9,230 nt of DNA from UMGS1889 sp900556055 (GCA_902463265.1 CABQEV010000041.1:1-9230); one strand, 5' to 3'. Positions 1 through 6,618 are shown, counted from the stretch's first letter. Notes: generated from the sequence alone by a model not told the origin. Made by a program: numbers and translations.

Positions 1-175
1 CAGCCTTATCATAAGAAAGTTCAAGAAGATACTGCTGACCGAGTTCAAGCTTTTCACCGAGCAGGGATTCCCCGCCCGATCTATGCGAAAGCACCGCCAC
101 TGCGCCCATCACTATTACCGCAATGGCTATTGCTATGTAAATTATTATTCTTGTTTTCTGAGTTATTTTGGGCAT
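1..175 (-). CDS. Start of a second TPR/LRR-type membrane-anchored protein (partial, runs off left edge)
   Basis: Only the first 58 codons are in the window. The ATG at 175 follows a clear GGAGG site (181-190), 22 bp after the stop of the upstream LRR gene. The peptide begins MPKITQKTRIII, a basic N-terminus followed by a hydrophobic membrane anchor (about residues 10-30), then HRSGGESLLGEKLELGQQYL, which in the paralogue leads into the first TPR. It is nearly the same as residues 1-58 of the protein at 198-1577. Most differences fall inside the membrane segment, where hydrophobic residues replace one another. I infer a type II topology (N-terminus inside, remainder outside) and a tandem paralogue, probably co-transcribed. 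Whether it also carries LRRs cannot be seen. Confidence 0.85.
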   Translation of the reverse strand, partial: MPKITQKTRIIIYIAIAIAVIVMGAVAVLSHRSGGESLLGEKLELGQQYLLELSYDKA

Positions 176-197
176 TTTTGATTACCTCCGTTAGAAA

Positions 198-1577
198 TTA
201 AGCAGATATATCACAGTTAGGAAGTGCGTCTTTCAGCTTACCTATGTCTGTTTGGCTTATTGGATTATTCATCAAAGCCAATTCAGTAAGGTTTGTCAGT
301 CCCAAAAGCAGACTTATATCGCTTATTTGATTGTTATCCAGTCTAAGTGATTGAAGATTTTTCATATTTGAAAGAACTATTATATCGTTATCACTTATCA
401 GATTATCATCTAACCATAAATTCTCCAAATCTGTCAAACCTGAAAGCGGATTTATATTACTTATCTGATTAATTCTTAAGTTCAATCTCGTAAGATTTGT
501 CAATCTCGAAAGAGGACTTACGTCACTTATCTGATTATCGAACAATCCCAAAATACTCAAATTTGTCAATCCTGAAAGTGAACTTATATCACTTATCTGA
601 TTACTTCCCAATTCCAAACCTATAAGATTTGTCAATCTCGAAAGTGGACTTATATCACTTATCTGATTATCAGGCAAAAACAAATATGTTAGATTTGTCA
701 ATTTTGAAAGTGGACTTATATCACTTATCTGATTATCATTTAACATCAAATCCGTAAGATTTGTCAGTCCAGAAAGCGGACTTATATCACTTATTTGATT
801 ATCCCACAAGTCTAAACTCGTAAGATTTTTCAACCCTGAGAGTGGACTTATATCACTTATCTGATTACAAGCCAAATGTAACTCCGTAAGATTTGTCATT
901 TTAGAAAGAGGCATAATATCTTCGTTTGTTAACTCTTGATCATATAAACTAAGTTCAGTAAGCTTCGTTGAATACTGCTTGCCTTTAATGGTAATAAATT
1001 CCTCAGTGGGTTCTGCCCTTGCAGTTGTCTGTACAGTTGTCTCAGCTGTTGTAGTTTCTACGGTAGTTGTTTCAACTGTTGTCCCCACAGTCGTAGTTTC
1101 AACCGCAGTAGTTTCTTCCGTTGTGGTTTCAGTTGTAGTTACCTCAGCAATAGTTGTTTCGGCTGTTGTGGTTTCCATAACAGTTGTTGTTTCGGAGATC
1201 GTTGTTTCATCAACTGCACCCTCCGCCTTATCCAACTCCTCCAAAAGCGTCTTTATCCTCTCGTCCCCCGTAAGCTCATAACCCTTTTCAAGCGTTTCCC
1301 TAGCCTTTTCGGTATCCCCCAGACCTTTATAAGCTTCGGCAAGTCCGATGTACGCATCTGCGCTATTAGGCTCGATATTTATAGCGTCAGTAAATTCCAG
1401 CACAGCCTTATCATAAGAAAGTTCAAGAAGATACTGCTGACCGAGTTCAAGCTTTTCTCCGAGCAGTGATTCCCCGCCCGATCTATGCGACAGCACTTCC
1501 GCTGCGCCAATTACTATGACCACAACGACTATTGTCATGTAAATTATTATTCTTGTTTTCCGGCTTATTTTCTGCAT
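198..1577 (-). CDS. Membrane-anchored TPR - Thr-rich linker - leucine-rich-repeat protein
   Basis: 459 residues. Seen: basic N-terminus and one membrane segment (about 10-28) with no cleavage site evident; two TPR-like helical hairpins (about 43-112, including YDKAVLEFTDAINIEPNSAD); a Thr/Glu-rich linker (124-186); then LRRs from about 205 to the end. Ten repeats, mostly 22 residues, start at residue 227 and have the form LTNLxxLxL followed by NQISDISPLS; the eighth has 24 residues. The tail LPNCDI is a common LRR ending. The repeats resemble the internalin/SDS22 class, which binds protein ligands. I infer that the TPR, linker and LRR lie outside the cell, the linker spanning the wall. The ATG at 1577 uses an AGGGGG site inside the last codons of the phosphatase gene, 4 bp upstream, so the two are probably translationally coupled. 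The ligand and any direct T7SS role are unknown. Confidence 0.9.
   Translation of the reverse strand: MQKISRKTRIIIYMTIVVVVIVIGAAEVLSHRSGGESLLGEKLELGQQYLLELSYDKAVLEFTDAINIEPNSADAYIGLAEAYKGLGDTEKARETLEKGYELTGDERIKTLLEELDKAEGAVDETTISETTTVMETTTAETTIAEVTTTETTTEETTAVETTTVGTTVETTTVETTTAETTVQTTARAEPTEEFITIKGKQYSTKLTELSLYDQELTNEDIMPLSKMTNLTELHLACNQISDISPLSGLKNLTSLDLWDNQISDISPLSGLTNLTDLMLNDNQISDISPLSKLTNLTYLFLPDNQISDISPLSRLTNLIGLELGSNQISDISSLSGLTNLSILGLFDNQISDVSPLSRLTNLTRLNLRINQISNINPLSGLTDLENLWLDDNLISDNDIIVLSNMKNLQSLRLDNNQISDISLLLGLTNLTELALMNNPISQTDIGKLKDALPNCDISA
300..899 (-). repeat. LRR-coding tandem repeat array, about 66-bp period
   Basis: Nine consecutive coding units (residues 227-426), eight of 66 bp and one of 72 bp. 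On the plus strand the shared words are a form of gatttgtcaat near the start and cttatatcacttatctgatt near the end of each unit. The framework words are almost identical between units, while codons for residues about 6, 8, 10 and 11 of each repeat differ. The first three and the fourth units are the most alike, and units towards the C-terminus (lower coordinates) are more diverged. The array is part of the LRR gene and is not a separate element. Confidence 0.9.
1020..1208 (-). repeat. Thr/Glu-rich low-complexity linker coding region
   Basis: Codes for residues about 124-186 of the LRR protein: short irregular units such as ETTT, AETT and VETT, rich in ACA/ACT/ACG codons. The plus strand therefore shows many gtt/gta words and a spurious open frame. 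Such Thr-rich linkers are common between domains of Clostridia surface proteins and may be glycosylated (inference). Repeats this simple can change length by slippage. Confidence 0.85.
1403..1577 (-). repeat. Direct repeat: 5' end of the LRR gene, second copy at 1-175
   Basis: Bases 1403-1577 align with 1-175 without gaps at an offset of 1402. Differences concentrate in the codons of the membrane segment, while the segment after it (for example cgcccgatctatgcga) is nearly unchanged. This is direct evidence of a tandem gene duplication, whose right-hand copy is complete and left-hand copy is cut by the window edge. Confidence 0.9.
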
Positions 1578-1581
1578 ATTT

Positions 1582-2427
1582 TTACCCCCTCAGGATCAAT
1601 GCCATAACTGCCGCAGTTATCACCGCAACAGACGCAAGAACGCACAGCACGGCAAACAACAGCCGCGAGAGCCTGAATGCTCCATCACTTTTTTCGGCAA
1701 GTATGACCGCCGCAGACAGATTATCCTGCGCTCCCGATGAATAAGCATTCTGCCGCAGCTTTTCCAAAGCATTTTTCACGGTCAGTCTGCCCCTTGCCGT
1801 ATCTTTCAGCAGTCGCGAAACCGACGCTTCATCGGTATACCTGCTCACTCCGTCACTGCACATCAAAAATGCCTGTCTGCCGCATAGCCTGTCTGTTCTT
1901 ACGCTCGGATATATATTTTCTGCCGCTCCGACCGCTTTTGTCAGCCGTCCTGACCGCTCATCATCGGCAGGAACAAATATTAAAGTGCTTTTTTTCTCCA
2001 TTTCAGAATATAAATGCTCGGTCGATGCATGGATAAACATGTTCCTGTCCGCAAAATAAACGGGACTGTCACCCGCATTTATAACCGCAAAAACATTATC
2101 CAGAATTATCAGCATCGAAACCGTGCTTCCGCAGATGATCCCGTTTTTCTGCCCATATCGGAACAGCTCAGTATTTGCAGCCGATATCTCCGAAACGGCT
2201 ATATCGACTGCACCCTGTATATCGCCATGAAAACGCATCAGCATATATTGGATATTTTCGGCGTGCTTTATGACAACATCACCCGCATATCCGCCCGCCG
2301 AATGACCGCCCATGCCGTCCGCAATGACAAAAAGCGAAAACTCATCTCCGATATATGAATAAATCCTGTCCTGATTATCCTTCCTGCACATTCCGACCTC
2401 ACTGAATGTCTCGCAGCTGATGTTCAT
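1582..2427 (-). CDS. PP2C-family Ser/Thr protein phosphatase with C-terminal membrane anchor
   Basis: 281 residues. Expected to remove phosphate from Ser/Thr of proteins using two metal ions. The PP2C motifs are visible in order: RKDNQD (15-20, metal-linked Asp at 20), ADGMGGH (36-42), GSTV (100-103), GDSP (119-122), CSDGVSR (190-196) and QDN (234-236), so the metal-binding aspartates are present. The usual GDSR is GDSP here. A hydrophobic segment at about 256-279 followed by LRG suggests a tail anchor that keeps the catalytic domain in the cytoplasm. The ATG at 2427 lies one base after the stop of the VWA-FHA gene, with a GGAGG site overlapping that gene's end, so coupling is likely. It is the natural counterpart of a Ser/Thr kinase and of the FHA domain next door; no kinase is in the window. 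Confidence 0.93.
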   Translation of the reverse strand: MNISCETFSEVGMCRKDNQDRIYSYIGDEFSLFVIADGMGGHSAGGYAGDVVIKHAENIQYMLMRFHGDIQGAVDIAVSEISAANTELFRYGQKNGIICGSTVSMLIILDNVFAVINAGDSPVYFADRNMFIHASTEHLYSEMEKKSTLIFVPADDERSGRLTKAVGAAENIYPSVRTDRLCGRQAFLMCSDGVSRYTDEASVSRLLKDTARGRLTVKNALEKLRQNAYSSGAQDNLSAAVILAEKSDGAFRLSRLLFAVLCVLASVAVITAAVMALILRG

Positions 2428-2428
2428 A

Positions 2429-3874
2429 TTATCCTCCGATCACTTCAAAACGCAGCTCCGTATGACCTATCCTGAGCCTGTCTCCGCTTTTTATTTCCTT
2501 TGCATTGCCGTCATCATCTCCAAACAGCAGCCTTGTTCCGGGCGGTTCACAACCCTCAGCATAAGCCATAACACTGTCGTTTATAATAAGAGGTTTTTTG
2601 TTGTAATTTTCAAGCATTATTTTTTCCCCGTCACGATATATACGACAGTGCTTTCTTGATATATATTCATCATTTTCAATGGCGATCATGCACTGTGACG
2701 AATCCCTGCCGACAGTAACTCCTCTTCCAAGAGCATGGCGATAGCTTCTTGAAGGATCGTTTATGTTTGTAAGCTGTATCACCGTTTCGGAAATCGGCTG
2801 CGGGATCGGCTGCGGAGTAGGCTGCGGGATTGGCTGCGGCTTGTCGTTTTTGAGTTTTACCGTAATGACCGCAGCTGACGCCGCAACAACTGCAGCTGCG
2901 GCAGCTGTCACAACATATCCGATATTGAACGGCTGAACATTCTTTTCCGATACTGTTTCAGCCGCAGCCGCTGTTGACGTTTCTGACGATCCAGCAGCCG
3001 TGGTTTCTGCGGGCGTTTCGGAAACAACAGCGACAGGCGTGCGTATGTCAATACCGCATTCATAGCCGTCACCCGTTATTTTCAGATATTTCACGCTTCC
3101 GTCCGCACATTCATCGGGAATCGCAATTTCCGCACATACCATATCCCTTGAAGCTTCAAGCATTGCGCATATCTGCGAAATATCCGAATCAGCCGATATT
3201 GTCACACTATCGGCAGCCGAATTTCTCGAAAATGCATAAAGCTTTTTAAGCGGCTCCTGATTGTTGTTTTCAATTCCGACAGCATAGATCGGAATATGAG
3301 ATTCAGAAACAGTCCTAAGTATCTCGTCGTATGTAATGCCGTCCTTGCTGTTTTCAACGCCATCGGATATGACAATGATCTTCGTAAAAACATCATCGCT
3401 CATTTCCTTTACAGCTTCATCGAGAACGGAATAAACATATGTGAACTTCTCGTCATAAACAAGTTTTTCGACAGTTTTTACAAGCTCATATCTGTCCGCT
3501 GTGTAATCGCAGAGATAATTTGTGTCGGTGCCGAATGAAGCTATCGCAAACTTCTCATTCTCCTGTTTTCCGTCAATAAGCATTGAGATAAGCTCTGCCG
3601 TTCTGGATTGAATATCGGTTGGGATCGAACCTGACGTGTCAACAAGGATAAGCGTTTCCGACGGAAGCTCGCCTGTTTTTTTCACGGATATTATCTCACA
3701 TGGAGATGTTCCGAGCTGGGCGGAAGTCGGGGCGGTGTCGGCAGTCAGGGAGACTGTTATGGAAGTGTCGGTGATTAGTGATTGTAAAATCAAACAAGAT
3801 GAAACGGCGTTGATATGTACAGCGAATAATAACGTTGCAAAAAATATTATCATAAAAACGATAGTTCTCTTCAT
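2429..3874 (-). CDS. Exported VWA domain - transmembrane - cytoplasmic FHA domain protein
   Basis: 481 residues. Seen: signal-type hydrophobic N-terminus (1-23); von Willebrand factor A domain (about 72-245) with a MIDAS motif DTSGS (79-83), a Thr at 145 and SDG (170-172) that fit metal coordination; a Ser/Thr/Ala-rich stretch (about 285-310); membrane helix (about 318-341); Pro/Gln linker with QPIPQPTPQP; FHA domain (about 385-478) with GR (389-390) and SRKH (406-409), the conserved FHA phosphothreonine-binding positions. Inferred topology: VWA outside, FHA inside, linking an external metal-dependent adhesion or sensing module to a cytoplasmic phosphoprotein. The ATG at 3874 has a GGAG site at 3881-3884, 12 bp after the second effector's stop. 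It directly precedes the PP2C gene. FHA proteins are known partners of kinases and of some T7SS; the role here is an inference. Confidence 0.92.
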   Translation of the reverse strand: MKRTIVFMIIFFATLLFAVHINAVSSCLILQSLITDTSITVSLTADTAPTSAQLGTSPCEIISVKKTGELPSETLILVDTSGSIPTDIQSRTAELISMLIDGKQENEKFAIASFGTDTNYLCDYTADRYELVKTVEKLVYDEKFTYVYSVLDEAVKEMSDDVFTKIIVISDGVENSKDGITYDEILRTVSESHIPIYAVGIENNNQEPLKKLYAFSRNSAADSVTISADSDISQICAMLEASRDMVCAEIAIPDECADGSVKYLKITGDGYECGIDIRTPVAVVSETPAETTAAGSSETSTAAAAETVSEKNVQPFNIGYVVTAAAAAVVAASAAVITVKLKNDKPQPIPQPTPQPIPQPISETVIQLTNINDPSRSYRHALGRGVTVGRDSSQCMIAIENDEYISRKHCRIYRDGEKIMLENYNKKPLIINDSVMAYAEGCEPPGTRLLFGDDDGNAKEIKSGDRLRIGHTELRFEVIGG

Positions 3875-3886
3875 TTTGGACTCCTT

Positions 3887-5071
3887 TTATATTGTAAGGT
3901 TAGTATAATATTTTATTGCCTGCTCACATAACACTTTATCTTCAGGAGTTGTAACAAAGCCAAGTGCAGATGAATACTTTTTTATTTCTGTCGATTTTAA
4001 TATTGTAAACATACTTTTAAAATCAGTTATATCCTGAACTGTATACTCTCCATTTTGAATTTTCTGAGCTAGCAAATCATAAGATGAAAAAATTTCTTGT
4101 TCATATGCTGTTATTGCTGCATAATCCATTTTTTCATCACTTTTCCTGTCCGCAAATTCCATTATATCCAATGTCATAAAAACCGCTTTTCCAACTGGTG
4201 ATTGTTTTATTGCAGTTGTCGCTAAGCTTTCAACACCTGTTGAGATCATATCGCCCAATGCCACTTCATATTTATTATTATAATCATTTTTTATATCATT
4301 TATCACAACTCTTACCATATCGCTCTCATATCCTGATGCTGACAGCGTTCTTTCCAATGATTCAAGATACTCCATATTATCTGTATAATCATTTATTAAG
4401 TAATTAAGTAGCTTAACATCTTTTTTTAACTGACTATAATACTTACATAAGGGATTGGACTTGTATTTTGAATTGAAATTCTCTACAATTCCATCTATAT
4501 CTTTTCTTAACTCCAAATACTCTTTATCTAAATCACTTAACGGAATGCTAATGCTGATATCATTAACAGACATACCGATTATACTGGCAATGTTTTGGCA
4601 AAGAAGCTCTCTTTCATACGAACCATGTTTAATTGTATCAAGAGCAGCTGTTTTTATCTGAGAAACAGATATTTTAAAGGCGTCAAAACCTGACAAATAT
4701 TTCTCTGCAAAATCATTCTCATAATTATATTTTCTAAACACATCTGACGGTCTTCCATTACATAATTCCACATAATTGAGAATCGCTCTTTTTTCTAATG
4801 AAGACGCAAGTGCATTACAAGTTGATATTTTGTTTTTAATTTCTGTTACAACATTTCTCCCCTCTTCCAGTCTCTCCCCGCAATACTTAAGCTTATCCTT
4901 CTCAGCTGAAAGATCCGAAAAAATACCCTCAACAGAAAAACCCTTCTGCAACCCAATAGTCAGACCTGTATTTAAAATTATCGAAACGCCGTTGTCAATA
5001 CTGTCCTTGACAGTACCAAGCTCCGATGCCGTAACGTCCATAACCGTCTCATCAAAATGGAATTTACTCAT
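3887..5071 (-). CDS. Putative T7SS effector 2: shared N-terminal module, unique helical C-terminus
   Basis: 394 residues, family not recognised. Residues 1-12 (MSKFHFDETVMD) and 42-67 (QKGFSVE to YCGER) are almost the same as in the protein at 5522-6598; residues 13-41 differ but keep the same length. From about residue 75 the two are unrelated. The rest looks mostly helical and charged, with one mildly hydrophobic stretch (about 275-305, around ESLATTAIKQSPVGKAVFMT). No known catalytic motif was seen. Start ATG at 5071 has a GGAGG site whose context copies that of the first effector. Only 12 bp separate it from the VWA gene, so no immunity gene follows it. The gene is clearly more A/T-rich than the WXG100 and phosphatase genes, which fits a mobile cassette. 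It could be an effector, a degenerate effector or a structural secreted protein. Confidence 0.75.
   Translation of the reverse strand: MSKFHFDETVMDVTASELGTVKDSIDNGVSIILNTGLTIGLQKGFSVEGIFSDLSAEKDKLKYCGERLEEGRNVVTEIKNKISTCNALASSLEKRAILNYVELCNGRPSDVFRKYNYENDFAEKYLSGFDAFKISVSQIKTAALDTIKHGSYERELLCQNIASIIGMSVNDISISIPLSDLDKEYLELRKDIDGIVENFNSKYKSNPLCKYYSQLKKDVKLLNYLINDYTDNMEYLESLERTLSASGYESDMVRVVINDIKNDYNNKYEVALGDMISTGVESLATTAIKQSPVGKAVFMTLDIMEFADRKSDEKMDYAAITAYEQEIFSSYDLLAQKIQNGEYTVQDITDFKSMFTILKSTEIKKYSSALGFVTTPEDKVLCEQAIKYYTNLTI
4871..4950 (-). repeat. Near-identical 80-bp block shared by the two effector genes (copy 2)
   Basis: Matches 6398-6477 at 79 of 80 positions by eye (one C/T difference near 4926). 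It codes for the QKGFSVE-to-GER segment of the shared N-terminal module. Sequence on both sides differs far more, so the block has been kept or re-homogenised by recombination. Confidence 0.9.
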
Positions 5072-5090
5072 TTTTCACCCTCCGAATTTT
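5036..5090 (-). repeat. Shared start-codon block of the two effector genes (copy 2)
   Basis: Matches 6563-6618, differing by one T in the run before the start codon. It covers the first 12 codons, the ribosome binding site and the last few codons of the upstream gene (see 5075-5107). The offset to copy 1 equals that of the 4871-4950 block, so no net indel lies between the two blocks. Confidence 0.88.
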
Positions 5091-5107
5091 ATAGTAATAA
5101 TATCATT
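5075..5107 (-). pseudogene. Relic of the 3' end of the 152-residue gene, duplicated with effector 2
   Basis: Read on the minus strand into the TGA at 5075-5077 this gives VNDIITIKFGG-stop. The true gene at 6603-7061 ends AKLIITEKFGG-stop, with the same GGAGGGTGA overlap of last codons and ribosome binding site just before the effector ATG. About ten codons survive, so the copy that became effector 2 carried along the tail of its upstream neighbour. Confidence 0.8.
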
Positions 5108-5189
5108 AACAAGGATAAGCGTTTACGATAGAATCTCGCCTGTATCTTACGAATAATGTCTCGCACGACGATATACTGCACTGTGTGTT
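5108..5189 (-). pseudogene. Decayed fragment of the VWA gene (around its MIDAS codons)
   Basis: Bases 5108-5174 align with 3641-3709 of the intact VWA gene. The first 17 bases (aacaaggataagcgttt) are identical and a second block ctcgcctgt is identical; a 2-base deletion and scattered substitutions follow. Weaker similarity continues to about 5189. In the VWA reading frame it gives GEILS-stop-TLILV where the intact protein has GELPSETLILVD, so an in-frame stop and a frameshift make it non-functional. It is in the same orientation as the real gene and covers its residues about 50-78. Confidence 0.82.
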
Positions 5190-5194
5190 ACCTT

Positions 5195-5500
5195 TTATTT
5201 TTTAGTTTTATTCATATTTTCATTTTCAACAGCTTTTGACACCTCATATATGAATTCCTGACGTTCTATATCTTCATATCCTCTGAAATATACCGTTTCA
5301 ATATCCTCATGCTCAAACAAAAACTGAGCCTCTGTTCCGACATTTCCCTCAGGATAAGGAACACCTATGTAATCATATTCAGATAAAAGCTCATTTTCTT
5401 TTCTCACCGTCTGCTTAATGCCAAATATCATAAGCCTTTTCTTTCCGCCCTTTAAAATAACAACTGTGCCGATCGGCAGTAAATCTTTAATATTATTCAT
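5195..5500 (-). CDS. DUF4176-like small protein, candidate immunity or accessory protein
   Basis: 101 residues, no signal peptide or membrane segment, so cytoplasmic. The N-terminal half matches my memory of DUF4176: LPIGTVVILKGGKKRLMI (about 8-25) and then YDYIGVPYPEGN (about 42-53), likely a small beta-rich fold. DUF4176 proteins are commonly encoded beside LXG/T7SS effectors, and some are thought to act in immunity (recollection). It starts at ATG 5500 with an AAGGAGAG site, 21 bp after effector 1, so it is placed as that effector's partner. The C-terminus is charged and ends KTKK. The gene is A/T-rich like the effectors. A chaperone-like role instead of immunity is possible. Confidence 0.75.
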   Translation of the reverse strand: MNNIKDLLPIGTVVILKGGKKRLMIFGIKQTVRKENELLSEYDYIGVPYPEGNVGTEAQFLFEHEDIETVYFRGYEDIERQEFIYEVSKAVENENMNKTKK

Positions 5501-5521
5501 AATATACTCTCCTTTTCTTTA

Positions 5522-6598
5522 CTACGCCCAAAGCGGTCTGAATCCTCTTCCCAAAAAACTTATATTTTGGGATATGCTTGAAACCAAAGATTTTGCTGCA
5601 CCAACAACTGCATCTCCAACCTTTTTTGCGCCCTTTCCGATCGCAGCTGCTGTATCAATGTAGAAATCCGATGCAGCCTCAACAATATCCATTTCCTCGC
5701 CTGTCACCTTCTTATATAAATATTTGCATAAGTAATTTGCTCCGACAGTTATTGCACCTGCACCGGCAGCAACAGCAACAGCCCCCCAGCCAACAGGTGT
5801 ACCCAGCGCAAGAGCAAGACCTGTTTTTACAGCCCATCCTCCTGCGATTTTGATTCCTGTTTCAACAACTGTTTCAGCAATTGCACGCCCCTCACTAATT
5901 TTTCCGCTTTCATATTCCTCGGCATTATTAAATGCCCTGCTTACAAAAGTCAGAATATTTGATACAGTATTAAAACCGCCTGAAAATTCCTTTCCAAGGC
6001 TCAGATCACTTCCGCTTTTTTTAGTGAATCCATAACCAAAAAGTGCCTTTATTTGATCATTAACAGATACTTTTTCCAATCCTGACAAAGCAGTTTTTGC
6101 ACCGTACAATCCCTTTAAAACGCCAACACCTGATTTTAAAACACCACTGATATATTTACCGCCTGTACAATCCTTGCCGCTGATAATATCTGCAACACTT
6201 GAGCCGATCATTACCCCTGATCCTCCAATCGGACCCATCTTTCCAAATGCCCCCTCATGCACCATTTCATAAACCATTTCTTTAAATGAACCTTCATCAT
6301 TTTTATTATCTGCCTGAGGGGTACTATTCTCGGAAACAGGCAAGTGCTTGGATATTATCCCCTTAAATGAATGTACAGCAGCTATCCCTTCCCCGATTCT
6401 CTCCCCGCAATACTTAAGCTTATCCTTCTCAGCTGAAAGATCCGAAAAAATATCCTCAACAGAAAAACCCTTCTGCATAGTAAGGATCCTGCTGTTTTTT
6501 TCAAGCTCCGAAACATAGACATCGATCCTTGTATTTAAAGCACCGAGTATCGCCGCATTATTGTCCATAACCGTCTCATCAAAATGGAATTTACTCAT
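5522..6598 (-). CDS. Putative T7SS effector 1: shared N-terminal module, glycine-rich hydrophobic C-terminus
   Basis: 358 residues from the ATG at 6598. An in-frame start 28 codons further upstream is open but lies inside the previous gene, while 6598 has a GGAGGG site at the right distance and gives the same MSKFHFDETVMD start as effector 2. Seen: helical N-terminal module (1-75); a Gly-rich region (about 115-170); a long hydrophobic stretch rich in Gly/Ala (about 250-292, containing GTPVGWGAVAVAAGAGAIT) with glycine spacing like glycine-zipper helices; a basic/amphipathic tail (about 320-358). Glycine-zipper C-termini are known in some pore-forming T7SS effectors, so membrane damage is a plausible activity (inference). 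No enzyme motif was seen. Its DUF4176 neighbour may protect the producer. Confidence 0.78.
   Translation of the reverse strand: MSKFHFDETVMDNNAAILGALNTRIDVYVSELEKNSRILTMQKGFSVEDIFSDLSAEKDKLKYCGERIGEGIAAVHSFKGIISKHLPVSENSTPQADNKNDEGSFKEMVYEMVHEGAFGKMGPIGGSGVMIGSSVADIISGKDCTGGKYISGVLKSGVGVLKGLYGAKTALSGLEKVSVNDQIKALFGYGFTKKSGSDLSLGKEFSGGFNTVSNILTFVSRAFNNAEEYESGKISEGRAIAETVVETGIKIAGGWAVKTGLALALGTPVGWGAVAVAAGAGAITVGANYLCKYLYKKVTGEEMDIVEAASDFYIDTAAAIGKGAKKVGDAVVGAAKSLVSSISQNISFLGRGFRPLWA
6398..6477 (-). repeat. Near-identical 80-bp block shared by the two effector genes (copy 1)
   Basis: Partner of 4871-4950. It codes for residues about 41-67 of effector 1. Confidence 0.9.
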
Positions 6599-6618
6599 TT
6601 TTTCACCCTCCGAATTTT
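6563..6618 (-). repeat. Shared start-codon block of the two effector genes (copy 1)
   Basis: Partner of 5036-5090. It includes the ribosome binding site, the first 12 codons of effector 1 and the last codons of the 152-residue gene. Confidence 0.88.

Noticed and set aside
300..899. 66-bp periodic repeats as a possible CRISPR array
   Set aside because: Repeats run continuously in frame through the LRR protein with no unique spacers; they are coding repeats.
979..1281. Plus-strand open frame of 100 codons, Val/Ser-rich
   Set aside because: It is the antisense of the Thr-rich linker (aca/act codons read backwards as gtt/gta), with no ribosome binding site.
4776..5156. Plus-strand open frame of 126 codons
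   Set aside because: It is antisense to effector 2 and its upstream scar, with no ribosome binding site or recognisable domain; a shadow frame.
5072..5194. Internal promoter for effector 2
   Set aside because: TATAAA-like words occur near 5088-5096, but no -35 hexamer stands at a proper distance, and the sequence is explained by gene relics.
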